A DNA stretch of 64,000 nucleotides from Microbacterium sp. SORGH_AS_1204 (lineage in GTDB: Bacteria > Actinomycetota > Actinomycetes > Actinomycetales > Microbacteriaceae), in contig NZ_JAUTBD010000001.1 in NCBI RefSeq assembly GCF_030818935.1, positions 2,666,001 to 2,730,000 on the forward strand. The letters run 5' to 3'. Below the pieces are notes generated by a model. It had not been told where the DNA came from, did not search any database, and was given only the letters and a program-made list of their open reading frames with translations. Positions within the stretch are counted from its first letter, which is position 1, and each line of letters opens with the position of its first letter. The position numbers and the translations under genes are program-made. This document shows positions 39,152 to 47,640 of this stretch, piece after piece.

Positions 39152-40913
39152 TCAGGAGACCGTGATCGTCACGATCGGGCTCCACCCGATGTTGCCGGCC
39201 GCATCCACGGCGCGCGATCGGATCTGATACCGGCCCTTGGGGTACTGGCTGGCGTCGAGCGTCGTGCGCCAGAGCCCGTCGCTGCCGCGCACGGCGTCAC
39301 CGAGCTTGGTCGAGCCGGCCCAGAAGCTGACGCCGGTCACGCCCACGTTGTCGCTCGCCGAAGCGACCAGGTCATTGCGTCCGGTGACCGTCGCACCCGT
39401 GGCCGGGCTGACGATGGACGTCGTCGGTGCGGTCGTGTCCTTCGACGGCGTCGGCGAGGGGGTCGGCGTCGGCGAGGCGGTCGGCGTCGGCGAGGCGGTC
39501 GGCGTCGCAGTCGGCGTCGGCGTCGGCGTCGGCGTCGGTGTGCGCGTCGGGGTGGGCGACGCAGTGGGCGTCGGGGTCGGCGACGCGGTGGGCGTCGGCG
39601 TCGGAGTCGGCGTCGGCACCGGGCCGGAGCCCGTGGGGGCCACGGTCGCGAGGAAGCCGTAGTACTTGCTCGGCGAGGAGCCGGCTGCCGACGGGCTGCC
39701 GAACCAGGTGTGGCCCTTGGCGTCGGCTGCCGATGCCTGAGCGATGACCTGCTGGGTGACCTGCGGCGGGGTCATGCCGGCGCAGCTCCCGGTGGTGAAG
39801 CAGTCGAGCACGACACCGCTGAGAACGGCCGTCGCCATGCTGGTCCCCGACTGGATGTACCCGTAGCGATTGCCCTTCAGCGTCGTGTAGGGACAGGTTC
39901 CGGGAGCCGCCAGAGTGTGGGCCTTGTCCGCGGCGGACACCGCGTAGTTCGTGTTGTTCCAAGGGGTGTCGTCGAGCGTGGTGTACCCGCACGGGCTCGC
40001 CGCCAATCCGCCCGGACGACCGTCGTAGTCGGCCATGTTGGTGGCCGTCAACACCTCGTCGTAGGCACCGGGGAGCACGCGCGCGAGGTCGGTGTTCCCG
40101 TTGCCGGCTCCCGCCACCACGACGACGCCCTGCGACGTCAGCGTGCAGATCGCCTGGTGAAGGGCGTCGGCGTTCGAGTATCCGCAATTGCCGTCGTCCG
40201 CGCCGGCGAATCCGAGACTCATGTTGGCGACCTTGATGTTGTAGGTCGCTGCATTCTTGATGACCCAGTCGACACCGCACAGCAGCGACGACATGGTGCC
40301 CTTGTTCTTGGCATCCATGACACGGACCGAATAGATCGGCGCACCGGGAGCGACACCCACCGTGCCCACGTTGTTGTCGTAGGCGGCGATGTATCCCGAG
40401 ACGCCGGTGCCGTGGCCGTTGCCGTCGCGCTCGTCGCTGAAACCGAGGCAGTTCACTGCTCCGGCCAGGTTTGTAGTCCTCGTGGGAGTTGACGCCCGAG
40501 TCGATGACGGCGACAGCCGGACCGGTCCACGGCTGCTGAACCCCGTCGCCCGCGCTGACCGGCGGCGCGTCGGCCTGCACGGTCTTCGGCGTGGGGGTGT
40601 CCATCTGCGCGAAACCCTCGACTTCGACGTCGGCCGCCAGGATGCTGACGCGGCTGTCGTTCGCCAGCGCGGTCGCCTCTTCGGCCGTGAGGCTCGCGGC
40701 GAACCCGTTCAGGGCGGCGGTGTACCGCTCATCGACATCGACGCCGTAGCGTGCCGCGAGCGCGGGCGCGTCGACGCCGTCGGCGAGCCCGATGATGTAG
40801 TCGCCCGCCGGGCGCGTGGCGGCCGACGCCGGTGACGCACCGACCACGCCGGCCAGCACCACGGCGGCCACGGCCACCATCGCGCTCGCAGGACGGAAGA
40901 TCTTCAAAGCCAT
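39152..40913 (-). pseudogene. Secreted subtilisin-like (S8) serine protease, frameshifted as read
   Basis: Extracellular protease (586 aa when repaired). Signal peptide from ATG 40913, an inhibitor-like propeptide (IIGLADGVDAPALAARYGV...), then the S8 domain with all three catalytic motifs: Asp in VAVIDSGV, His in [11 protein letters not shown] and Ser in [10 protein letters not shown] Pro-Thr/Ser repeat linker of about 60 residues leads to an Ig-like domain ([18 protein letters not shown]... to VTITVS). The frame shifts at the T3 run 40470-40472: removing one base joins SHEDY to [11 protein letters not shown]. Domains on both sides are intact, so recent mutation or sequencing error is likely. 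Confidence 0.88.
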
Positions 40914-41401
40914 TTCCTCAACCCTCGCCAAGAACTCAGGGCGGAGTAATAGGAATGCCCGCCAGCGATAAGAATACGGCCTGAAAGTTTCGACAAGGTG
41001 ACGCGCCCGAGATTCTTTGGTATAGATTGCGCCTCCGTTGCGGTCGTCGGCGACGACGCGGCCGGGTCACCGCCCGTGCGAACGGAGTCGCATCCCGCCG
41101 ACGGAGGCAGTCGCACCCCGCCGCCGCCCGTGTTCCCTCCGGTTTCGGGGAATGGAACGGCCACCGCCGCGTTCACTACACTCAGAAGTGCAACAACGTG
41201 CTCCGGGGTCGGTGGGAATCCGAACCGGCGGTGACAGTCCGCGAACCCCTCCGCGTCATGCGGTGGGGCCGATCCGGTGGAACTCCGGAACCGACGGTGA
41301 TGCGACGGGTAATTCGTCGCTAGTCCGGATAGGAGGCAGCACGGAGGGCGTTACGCGCCATCCCGCTGATCCTGCCCCGACACCTCGGGAAGGACAGGGA
41401 A
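40914..41401. other. 488-bp divergent region holding the FMN riboswitch
   Basis: Non-coding. The first 130 bases include AT-richer sequence near 40945-41030 that should hold the subtilisin promoter; the second half is the riboflavin leader with the FMN riboswitch. Confidence 0.7.
41197..41343 (+). promoter_or_regulatory. FMN riboswitch (RFN element) controlling the rib operon
   Basis: Conserved blocks are in the right order: ACCGGCGGT and AGTCCGCGA, then GATCCGGT, ACCGACGGT and TAGTCCGGAT. The closing helix pairs CGTGCT (41197-41202) with AGCACG (41338-41343). Between the switch and the ribD start a small hairpin CCCGA...TCGGG (41376-41389) abuts the AAGGA ribosome binding site, so control of translation initiation is likely. 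FMN binding should shut off ribD-ribE-ribBA-ribH. Confidence 0.95.
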
Positions 41402-42475
41402 ATGGCATCCGCCGTCGAGATCGACGCCATGCGGCGAGCACTCCTGCTCGCCCGGCGCGGCCCGCGCGGTCTGAATCCGCAGGTCGGCGCGGTCATCCTC
41501 TCCCCGGCCGGCGACGTGCTCGCAGAGGGGTTCCATCGCGGAGCGGGCACCCCGCACGCCGAGGTCGACGCCCTGTCGCAGCTCGCTTCCGGCGAAGCGC
41601 GCGGCTCGACCGCGGTCGTCACTCTGGAGCCGTGCAATCACACCGGCCGCACGGGCCCGTGCGCCCTCGCGCTCATCGAGGCGGGCGTCGCCCGCGTGGT
41701 CTACGCCCTCGACGATCCCACGGATGCCGCGGCGGGCGGCGCGGACCGGCTCCGGGCTGCGGGTGTCGACGTCGAGAACGGCGTCGAGGCCGACGCCGCC
41801 GCGGCGCTCGTCCATGACTGGGTGACGCTGCAGCGCACCGGTCGCCCGCACGTCACCGTCAAATGGGCGCAGAGCCTCGACGGCCGGGCGGCCGCGGCGG
41901 ACGGCTCGAGCCAGTGGATCACCGGGCCCGACGCCCGCCGCGACGTGCACGCGCGCCGTGCGCAGGCCGACGCGATCGTCGCGGGGACTGGAACGGTCCG
42001 TAGCGACGACCCCGCCCTGACCGCGCGGTCCGACGACGGGTCGCTTCTCGAGCATCAGCCCGTACCGGTCATCGTCGGAGCGAGCGAGACGGCTCCGGAT
42101 GCCGCTGTGCGCCGCCACCCGCACGCTCCGCTGTTCTATGCGACACACGACCTGCGCGCCGTGCTCGCCGACCTCGCCGGGCGAGGCGTACAGCGCGTCT
42201 TCGTCGAGGGCGGACCCACCGTGGCGAGCGCGTTCCTGCGCGAGGGCCTCGCCGACGAGGTGCTCGTGTACGTCGCTCCCGTGCTGATCGGCGGCTCGCG
42301 CCTCGCCCTCGGCGACATCGGCGTGGCGAGCATCGCCGACGCGCGGCGGCTTGTCGTGGCATCCATCCAGAATCTGGGCGACGACCTCGTGATCGTCGCC
42401 CACCCCGCCGACGACCGCAGTGCACCCGCACCGCTCGGCGCCGACGCCGCCCCCGACACCAGAGGAGACGCCTGA
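41402..42475 (+). CDS. ribD: Bifunctional riboflavin deaminase/reductase
   Basis: Second and third steps of riboflavin synthesis (357 aa): deamination of the diaminopyrimidine, then reduction of the ribosyl side chain with NADPH. The deaminase has HAEVDAL (Zn His and catalytic Glu) and PCNHTGRTGPC (two Zn Cys); the reductase has RPHVTVKWAQSLDGR and VEGGPTVASAF. ATG 41402 follows AAGGACAGGGA. Stop and ribE start overlap as TGATG. Confidence 0.96.
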   Translation: MASAVEIDAMRRALLLARRGPRGLNPQVGAVILSPAGDVLAEGFHRGAGTPHAEVDALSQLASGEARGSTAVVTLEPCNHTGRTGPCALALIEAGVARVVYALDDPTDAAAGGADRLRAAGVDVENGVEADAAAALVHDWVTLQRTGRPHVTVKWAQSLDGRAAAADGSSQWITGPDARRDVHARRAQADAIVAGTGTVRSDDPALTARSDDGSLLEHQPVPVIVGASETAPDAAVRRHPHAPLFYATHDLRAVLADLAGRGVQRVFVEGGPTVASAFLREGLADEVLVYVAPVLIGGSRLALGDIGVASIADARRLVVASIQNLGDDLVIVAHPADDRSAPAPLGADAAPDTRGDA

Positions 42476-43128
42476 TGTTCACCGGAATCGTCGAAGAGAT
42501 CGGCGCCGTCACCGCCGTCGAGCCCTCGGGCGACGGCGTGCGGCTCACGCTGCGCGCGCCGCTGTCGGTATCGGATGCCGGCCACGGCGACTCGATCTCG
42601 GTCAGCGGCGTGTGCCTCACGGTCGTCGACCAGGGCGACGACTGGTTCACCGCCGACGTGATGAAGCAGACGCTCGACGTGTCGACGCTGGCGGGCGTCT
42701 CGCCCGGGCGGGCGGTCAACCTCGAGCGCGCCACCGCCGCCCACGGCCGGCTCGGCGGGCACATCGTGCAAGGCCACATCGACGGCACGGGGGTCGTGCG
42801 CGAGGTGCGGCCGGGCGCCCAGTGGAGCGTCGTGCGGGTCGGCATCCCGGCTCATCTCGCACCGCTCGTCGTCGACAAGGGATCGATCGCGATCGACGGC
42901 GTCTCGCTCACCGTCAGCGCGGTCAGCGAGGCCGCGAATCCCGAGCCGTGGCTCGAAGTCTCGCTGATCCCCGAGACCCTCGCAGCGACGACGCTCGGCA
43001 CGGCCGAGGCGGGCACCCCCGTGAATCTCGAGACCGACATCCTGGCCCGCCATGTGCAGCGCATGCTCGCTTTCCGCACCGACGCCGGCGCACCCGGCAG
43101 CATCGACACCGAGAGGGGCTCCGCATGA
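42475..43128 (+). CDS. ribE: Riboflavin synthase, alpha subunit
   Basis: Final step: dismutation of two 6,7-dimethyl-8-ribityllumazine to riboflavin (217 aa). It consists of two similar beta-barrels, the first starting MFTGIVEEIG with VSGVCLTV, the second with GGHIVQGHIDG and IDGVSLTVS. Full length, overlapping both neighbours. Confidence 0.96.
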   Translation: MFTGIVEEIGAVTAVEPSGDGVRLTLRAPLSVSDAGHGDSISVSGVCLTVVDQGDDWFTADVMKQTLDVSTLAGVSPGRAVNLERATAAHGRLGGHIVQGHIDGTGVVREVRPGAQWSVVRVGIPAHLAPLVVDKGSIAIDGVSLTVSAVSEAANPEPWLEVSLIPETLAATTLGTAEAGTPVNLETDILARHVQRMLAFRTDAGAPGSIDTERGSA

Positions 43129-44393
43129 GCCTGTCCACCATCCCCGAGGCCCTGGAGGCCCTGCGTCAGGGACGCCCGATCCTGGTCGCCGACGACGAGA
43201 ACCGTGAGAACGAGGGCGACGTCATCATCTCGGCGCAGCTCGCCACCCCCGAGTGGCTGGCGTGGACGGTCCGCTGGTCGAGCGGTTACGTCTGCGCCCC
43301 CATGCCCGCCGAGTGGGCCGACCGGCTCGACCTGCCGCCCATGGTCGAGGTGAACCAGGACGCTCGCGGTACCGCCTACACCGTGAGCGTCGACGCCGCC
43401 TCGGGCGTGACGACCGGCATCAGCGCCTCCGACCGTGCCCGCACGCTCAACGTGCTCGCCGACCCCGCATCGGTGCCGACCAGCGTCATCCGCCCCGGAC
43501 ACGTGCTTCCGCTGCGTGCCGTCGACGGCGGTGTGCGCGAACGCGCGGGCCACACCGAGGCCGCCGTCGACCTCATGCGCCTCGCCGGACTCGAGCCGGT
43601 CGGTGCGATCGCCGAGGTCGTCGCCGAAGACGGCAGCATGATGCGCTTGCCCGGGCTGTTCGAACTCGGCGAGCGCGACGGCATCCCGGTCATCACGATC
43701 GAGCAGCTCATCGCCCACCTGAACGAGACCGACCCGCTGCCCGCCGCTGCTCCGGCGCGGCGCCGCGTGAGCCTGCGCGCCGAATCCAACGTGCCCACCT
43801 CGCACGGAACCTTCCGCTTCCTCGCCTATAAAGATCGTGTGACGGGCACCGACCACCTCGCCGTCGTCTCCGGAGACCTCACCGAGAAGGCGCCGCTCGT
43901 ACGCGTGCACTCCGAGTGCCTGACCGGAGAGGCGTTCGGCTCGCTGAAGTGCGAGTGCGGTCCCCAGTTGGATGCCGCGCTCGACACCATCGACCGCGAC
44001 GGTGGCATCGTCATCTACATGCGCGGCCACGAGGGACGCGGCATCGGCCTCATCAACAAGCTGCGCGCGTACAACCTGCAGGAGCGCGGGCTCGACACGG
44101 TCGACGCCAACCTGGCCCTGGGGCTGCCCGCCGATGCCCGCGACTACGCCGCCGCCGCCGGCATCCTCGCCGACCTGGGCGTCGAGCAGGTGCGTCTGCT
44201 CACGAACAACACCGACAAGGTCGCGCAGTTGCGCAGCTTCGGCCTCGACGTCGTCGAGCAGGTGCCCCTGCTCGTGGGCGTCGGCCCCAACAACCACCAG
44301 TACCTCGAGACGAAGCGCGACCGCATGGGTCACGTGATCGCCGAGGACGACCTGCGCGACGCGCTCGCGCACATGAAGGAAGAGAGCGTCTGA
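43125..44393 (+). CDS. ribBA: Bifunctional DHBP synthase/GTP cyclohydrolase II
   Basis: Makes both riboflavin precursors (422 aa): the 4-carbon unit from ribulose 5-phosphate and the pyrimidine from GTP. The N-terminal half has DDENRENEGD (Mg and substrate acids) and GHTEAAVDL; the C-terminal half has the Zn motif HSECLTGEAFGSLKCECG and RGHEGRGIGL. I start at ATG 43125, where the ATGA overlaps the ribE stop. Confidence 0.96.
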   Translation: MSLSTIPEALEALRQGRPILVADDENRENEGDVIISAQLATPEWLAWTVRWSSGYVCAPMPAEWADRLDLPPMVEVNQDARGTAYTVSVDAASGVTTGISASDRARTLNVLADPASVPTSVIRPGHVLPLRAVDGGVRERAGHTEAAVDLMRLAGLEPVGAIAEVVAEDGSMMRLPGLFELGERDGIPVITIEQLIAHLNETDPLPAAAPARRRVSLRAESNVPTSHGTFRFLAYKDRVTGTDHLAVVSGDLTEKAPLVRVHSECLTGEAFGSLKCECGPQLDAALDTIDRDGGIVIYMRGHEGRGIGLINKLRAYNLQERGLDTVDANLALGLPADARDYAAAAGILADLGVEQVRLLTNNTDKVAQLRSFGLDVVEQVPLLVGVGPNNHQYLETKRDRMGHVIAEDDLRDALAHMKEESV

Positions 44394-44866
44394 TGGCCGG
44401 CAGTGGAGCACCTGAGACCGGCGGCGTCGACGCCTCCGGCCTGAAAGTCGTCGTCATCGCCGGCACCTGGCACGAGGTCATCACGAACGGCCTGATCGCC
44501 GGGGCGAAGCGCGTCTTGGACGCCACCGGTGCGACGTACCGCGTCGTGCGGGTTCCCGGTTCGTTCGAACTGCCCGTCGCGGCGCGCGCCGCCTTCGACG
44601 GCGGGGCGGATGCCGTGGTGGCCCTCGGCGTGATCATCCGCGGAGGGACGCCGCACTTCGAGTTCGTCTCGTCGGCGGCGACCGACGGCCTGACGCGCGT
44701 GGCGCTGGACGCCGGCAAGCCCGTCGGCTTCGGTGTGCTCACACTGGACGACGAGCAGCAGGGCCTCGATCGCGCGGGACTCGAGGGATCCAAGGAGGAC
44801 AAGGGCGAGGAAGCCGCCGACGCGGCGATCCGCACGGCTCTGGTGTTGCGGGAGCTGCGCGGCTGA
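44393..44866 (+). CDS. ribH: 6,7-dimethyl-8-ribityllumazine synthase
   Basis: Condenses the pyrimidine with the 4-carbon unit (157 aa; usually an icosahedral shell or pentamer). VPGSFELPVAA, the catalytic-loop region VALGVIIRGGTPHFEFV with its His, and FGVLTLDDEQQ are conserved. Position 89 has Thr where many homologues have Glu/Asp in RGxTxHF. Last gene of the rib operon, overlapping ribBA. Confidence 0.95.
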   Translation: MAGSGAPETGGVDASGLKVVVIAGTWHEVITNGLIAGAKRVLDATGATYRVVRVPGSFELPVAARAAFDGGADAVVALGVIIRGGTPHFEFVSSAATDGLTRVALDAGKPVGFGVLTLDDEQQGLDRAGLEGSKEDKGEEAADAAIRTALVLRELRG

Positions 44867-44897
44867 GCGCGGCCCACCGGGCGGGCTCGGGGCCTGA

Positions 44898-44921
44898 GGT
44901 GGCTCAGCCTGCCGAGCCACC
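44898..44921 (+). terminator. Likely terminator of the rib operon
   Basis: GGTGGCTC (44898-44905) pairs with GAGCCACC (44914-44921), 32 bases past the ribH stop. A similar hairpin GGTGGCT...AGCCACC recurs at 44975-44999, so this may equally be a small repeat family. Confidence 0.5.
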
Positions 44922-44940
44922 GGAACGCCCCGCGGCCGGA

Positions 44941-45041
44941 CCCTTCGACAAGCCCAGGCGGCCGCCCACAACGAGGTGGCTGAGCCCGTCGAAGCCACCG
45001 GGGTCACCGTGGGGCCGGTCCCTTCGACAGGCTCAGGGACC
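44941..45041. repeat. Cluster of dispersed repeats after ribH
   Basis: A degenerate CCCTTCGACAAGC copy (44941-44959), a GGTGGCTGAGCC...GCCACC hairpin (44975-44999) and a full CCCTTCGACAGGCTCAGGGACC copy (45020-45041) occur within 100 bases. These fill the gap between ribH and the next gene. Confidence 0.7.
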
Positions 45042-45098
45042 TCATGTCGGCGGCCCACGGTGAGGCCCGCCTTGCTGGCGACCGCGGCACGGCATCCA

Positions 45099-45104
45099 TA
45101 ACCT
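45099..45104 (+). promoter_or_regulatory. Leaderless -10 (TAACCT) before the small membrane protein
   Basis: TAACCT ends 7 bases before ATG 45112 with no ribosome binding site between them. Confidence 0.4.
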
Positions 45105-45111
45105 GACCGGT

Positions 45112-45465
45112 ATGGAGATCCTGCGCAACGTCGTCATCCTCGTGCACCTCGTCGGCTTCGCGGTGCTGTTCGGCGCGTGGGTCGTCGAGGCCGTGGCGCG
45201 CCGCACCCGCATCACCCGGCTGATGAACCCCGCCCTGGGTGTCTCCCTGGTCTCGGGCCTGGCTCTGTCGGCCCCCTGGGGCCTCGACCACGACCTGAAC
45301 TACCCGAAGATCGCGATCAAGCTGGTCGTGCTGCTCGTCATCGGTGCCCTGCTCGGTATCGGGTCGGCTCGACAGAAGCGCACGGACGCGCTGCCTTCCG
45401 CGATCTTCTGGCTCATCGGCATCCTGACCCTGCTCAACGCAGCGCTGGCGGTCATCTGGCGCTGA
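45112..45465 (+). CDS. Small four-helix membrane protein, function unknown
   Basis: A 117-aa protein with four predicted membrane segments (about 5-25, 42-57, 68-84, 94-116) and a single conserved-looking charged loop (VARRTRITRLMN). I do not recognise the family. GC and codon use match the neighbours and a promoter precedes it, so it is probably real. It is not obviously linked to rib genes or to the transporter downstream. Confidence 0.75.
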   Translation: MEILRNVVILVHLVGFAVLFGAWVVEAVARRTRITRLMNPALGVSLVSGLALSAPWGLDHDLNYPKIAIKLVVLLVIGALLGIGSARQKRTDALPSAIFWLIGILTLLNAALAVIWR

Positions 45466-45613
45466 TCGCCCGGACGCCGTCTCGCTCACCCGGCAGACAG
45501 CGGAATCCGTGGGCGATGAAGCTCGAGCGCCCGGACGCAGGTCCGCTCACCCGTCGGCCGCGGATCCCGTGGCCGCCCGGGCGACGGCGCCCATTGTCCG
45601 CTCAGCGCACGCA

Positions 45614-45619
45614 TAGACT
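45614..45619 (+). promoter_or_regulatory. -10 element (TAGACT) upstream of the MHS symporter
   Basis: TAGACT preceded by CA is a good actinobacterial -10 sequence; CCATTG/TTGTCC near 45591-45599 could be the -35. The transcript would have a leader of about 130 bases before ATG 45756. The rest of 45466-45755 shows only an imperfect duplication of GCTCACCCG-type sequence. Confidence 0.4.
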
Positions 45620-45755
45620 GGAGGGTCTGACGCCCCTGACGCGGGGACGTCCCGGTGATTCTTCGCCTCCACGCCCGCATCCACCCCCGCGAGCGCGCGC
45701 GACACCGCCGCGTCCGACCCCGGACGCGACCGTTCGACCCTCTCGTCAGGCGCTC

Positions 45756-47207
45756 ATGACCTCCTCATCCCCCACCACCCGCTCCGCCGCCGTCCCGGCC
45801 AATCCGCGTTCGCGTGTCATCACCGCGAGCCTCGTCGGCACGACGATCGAGTTCTACGACTTCTACGCCTACGCCACGGCCGCGGTGCTGGTCTTCCCCG
45901 TGCTGTTCTTCCCCACGGGCAATGACACCACCTCGCTGCTGCTGTCGTTCAGCGTCTTCGGCGCCGCCATGGTCGCGCGCCCCCTCGGCGCCATCGTCTT
46001 CGGCCACTTCGGCGACCGCTTCGGACGCAAGGCGACGCTCGTGGCATCCCTTCTCACGATGGGTGTCGCGACCTTCCTCATCGGCTGCCTGCCCACCTTC
46101 AACGAGATCGGCGTCTGGGCGGCCGTGCTGCTGCTGATCATGCGCCTCGCGCAGGGCTTCGCCCTCGGTGGCGAGTGGTCGGGTGCGGCCCTCGTCGCGA
46201 CCGAGAACGCCCCGAAGGGCAAGCGCGCCCTGTTCGGCACGTTCCCGCAGCTGGGCGCCCCGATCGGCTTCATCATCGCCAACACGGTGTTCCTCGTCAT
46301 CAACTTCGCCCTGCCGCACCCCGACGGCACCGCGCAGCGCTCGGCGGAGTTCCTCGCCTGGGGCTGGCGCGTGCCGTTCCTGTTCTCGGCCGTGATGGTC
46401 ATCGTGGGCCTGTACGTACGCCTCAAGCTCGTCGAGAGCGAGTCGTTCGCCAAGGCCGAGAAGAGCGGTGCGATCCGCAAGTTCCCCCTTGGCGAGGTCG
46501 TGCGCCGCAATTGGAAGCAGCTGATCCTCGGCACGTTCATCATGCTGGCGACGTACGTGCTGTTCTACCTGATGACGAGCTTCACGCTCTCGTACGGCAC
46601 CAAGCCCACGCTCGAGGGCGCCGCCGCCGCAGCCGAGAAAGCCGGCACCGCGTTTGACGCCGCCGCCTACGTGCCGGGGCTCGGTTTCGGGTACACCGAC
46701 TTCGTGATCATGCAGATCATCGGCGTGGTGTTCTTCGGCGTCTTCACGATGCTGTCGGGCCCCGTGGCCGATGCGATCGGCCGCAAGCGCCTGCTCATCG
46801 GCGTGACCATCGCGATCATCGTGTTCGGTCTGACGTTCTCGGTCTTCCTGCTGCCGCACGCCGATCCGAAGTTCACGGGCGCGCTCGTGCAGGCGTTCCT
46901 CGTGTTCGGCTTCCTGCTGATGGGCTCGACGTTCGGTCCCATGGGCGCGGTGCTGCCCGAGCTGTTCCCGACCAACACCCGCTACACCGGTTCGGCCATC
47001 TCGTACAACGTCTCGTCGATCCTCGGCGCGGCCCTGGCCCCCATCGTCGCGGTGGCGCTCTGGGCGACCGGCGAGGGCAACCCGTGGCTGGTCGGCCTCT
47101 ACCTGTCGGCCATGGGTGTGCTCACCCTCATCGCCCTGGTGCTCTCGCCCGAGACCAAAGACGTCGACTACGACGACAACATCGCCGCCGGAGCGATCGC
47201 GCCGTAA
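45756..47207 (+). CDS. MFS transporter, metabolite:H+ symporter (MHS) family
   Basis: Twelve-helix proton symporter (483 aa) for an organic acid or betaine-like solute. It opens with the MHS signature SLVGTTIEFYDFYAYATAA, has the loop motif GHFGDRFGRKATLV between helices 2 and 3, LAQGFALGGEWSGAALVATE, and the repeated GPVADAIGRKRLL in the second half. A 30-residue Ala-rich loop (residues about 285-310) is longer than usual. ATG 45756 is chosen because the upstream in-frame reading crosses the preceding gene out of frame. Substrate unknown. Confidence 0.92.
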   Translation: MTSSSPTTRSAAVPANPRSRVITASLVGTTIEFYDFYAYATAAVLVFPVLFFPTGNDTTSLLLSFSVFGAAMVARPLGAIVFGHFGDRFGRKATLVASLLTMGVATFLIGCLPTFNEIGVWAAVLLLIMRLAQGFALGGEWSGAALVATENAPKGKRALFGTFPQLGAPIGFIIANTVFLVINFALPHPDGTAQRSAEFLAWGWRVPFLFSAVMVIVGLYVRLKLVESESFAKAEKSGAIRKFPLGEVVRRNWKQLILGTFIMLATYVLFYLMTSFTLSYGTKPTLEGAAAAAEKAGTAFDAAAYVPGLGFGYTDFVIMQIIGVVFFGVFTMLSGPVADAIGRKRLLIGVTIAIIVFGLTFSVFLLPHADPKFTGALVQAFLVFGFLLMGSTFGPMGAVLPELFPTNTRYTGSAISYNVSSILGAALAPIVAVALWATGEGNPWLVGLYLSAMGVLTLIALVLSPETKDVDYDDNIAAGAIAP

Positions 47208-47227
47208 CCCGCCGTCTGACGGGACAT

Positions 47228-47261
47228 CGGATGCCACGGGGCCTCGGCCTCGTGGCATCCG
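47228..47261 (+). terminator. Terminator of the MHS symporter
   Basis: CGGATGCCACG (47228-47238) pairs perfectly with CGTGGCATCCG (47251-47261); the loop contains a smaller GGCC/GGCC fold. It starts 20 bases after the stop. Confidence 0.8.
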
Positions 47262-47320
47262 TCGTTCTCGGCGTCGGATCGGGCACGACTCCTGCAGATT
47301 CGATGCCGGCGGGTCATGAC

Positions 47321-47500
47321 AGGCCGCGCGGGGCGTTCTCGCCGGAGGTGTGCGCCACCCGCCAGTCCCCCGGACTCCCCTTCACCTGCGCGGCCCGGGC
47401 CGGCGGGTCGTGGCAGGCCGCGCGGGGCGTTCTCGCCGGAGGTGTGCGCCACCCGACTGTCCCCTCGACTCCCCTCTACCTGCGCGGCCCGGGCCGGCGC
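47321..47500 (+). repeat. 94-bp tandem duplication
   Basis: AGGCCGCGCGGGGCGTTCTC and the following 70-odd bases (47321-47414) are repeated from 47415 with a few mismatches; both units contain GCCGGAGGTGTGCGCCACCCG and CTGCGCGGCCCGGGCCGGCG. Confidence 0.8.
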
Positions 47501-47502
47501 GC

Positions 47503-47573
47503 GCACATCTCCTGCACAACGGTGCAGACCGGCGCTGGGGGTGCGCGCGATGCTGTCGCTGCAGGAGGTGTGC
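47503..47573. repeat. CACAACTCCTGCA-type palindrome, copy 3
   Basis: GCACATCTCCTGCA (47503-47516) and TGCAGGAGGTGTGC (47560-47573) match at 13 of 14 positions around a 43-base centre, the same spacing as copy 1. A lone half-site CACGACTCCTGCA lies at about 47284. Confidence 0.65.
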
Positions 47574-47640
47574 GCTGCCGCCCGCGCATAGCGGCGAGAG
47601 GTACGGTCGAAGCAACCCCATTTCCCTTCCCGAGGTCTGC

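Larger units (their letters stand above)
47208..47640. other. 433-bp repeat-rich gap before the ABC exporter
   Basis: No gene. It contains the symporter terminator, a 94-bp tandem duplication and a CACAACTCCTGCA-family palindrome. The exporter start follows AGGTCTGC with no strong ribosome binding site. Confidence 0.7.

Noticed and set aside
47321-47575. Possible CRISPR array
   Set aside because: Only two long direct units without spacers, and no cas genes nearby.
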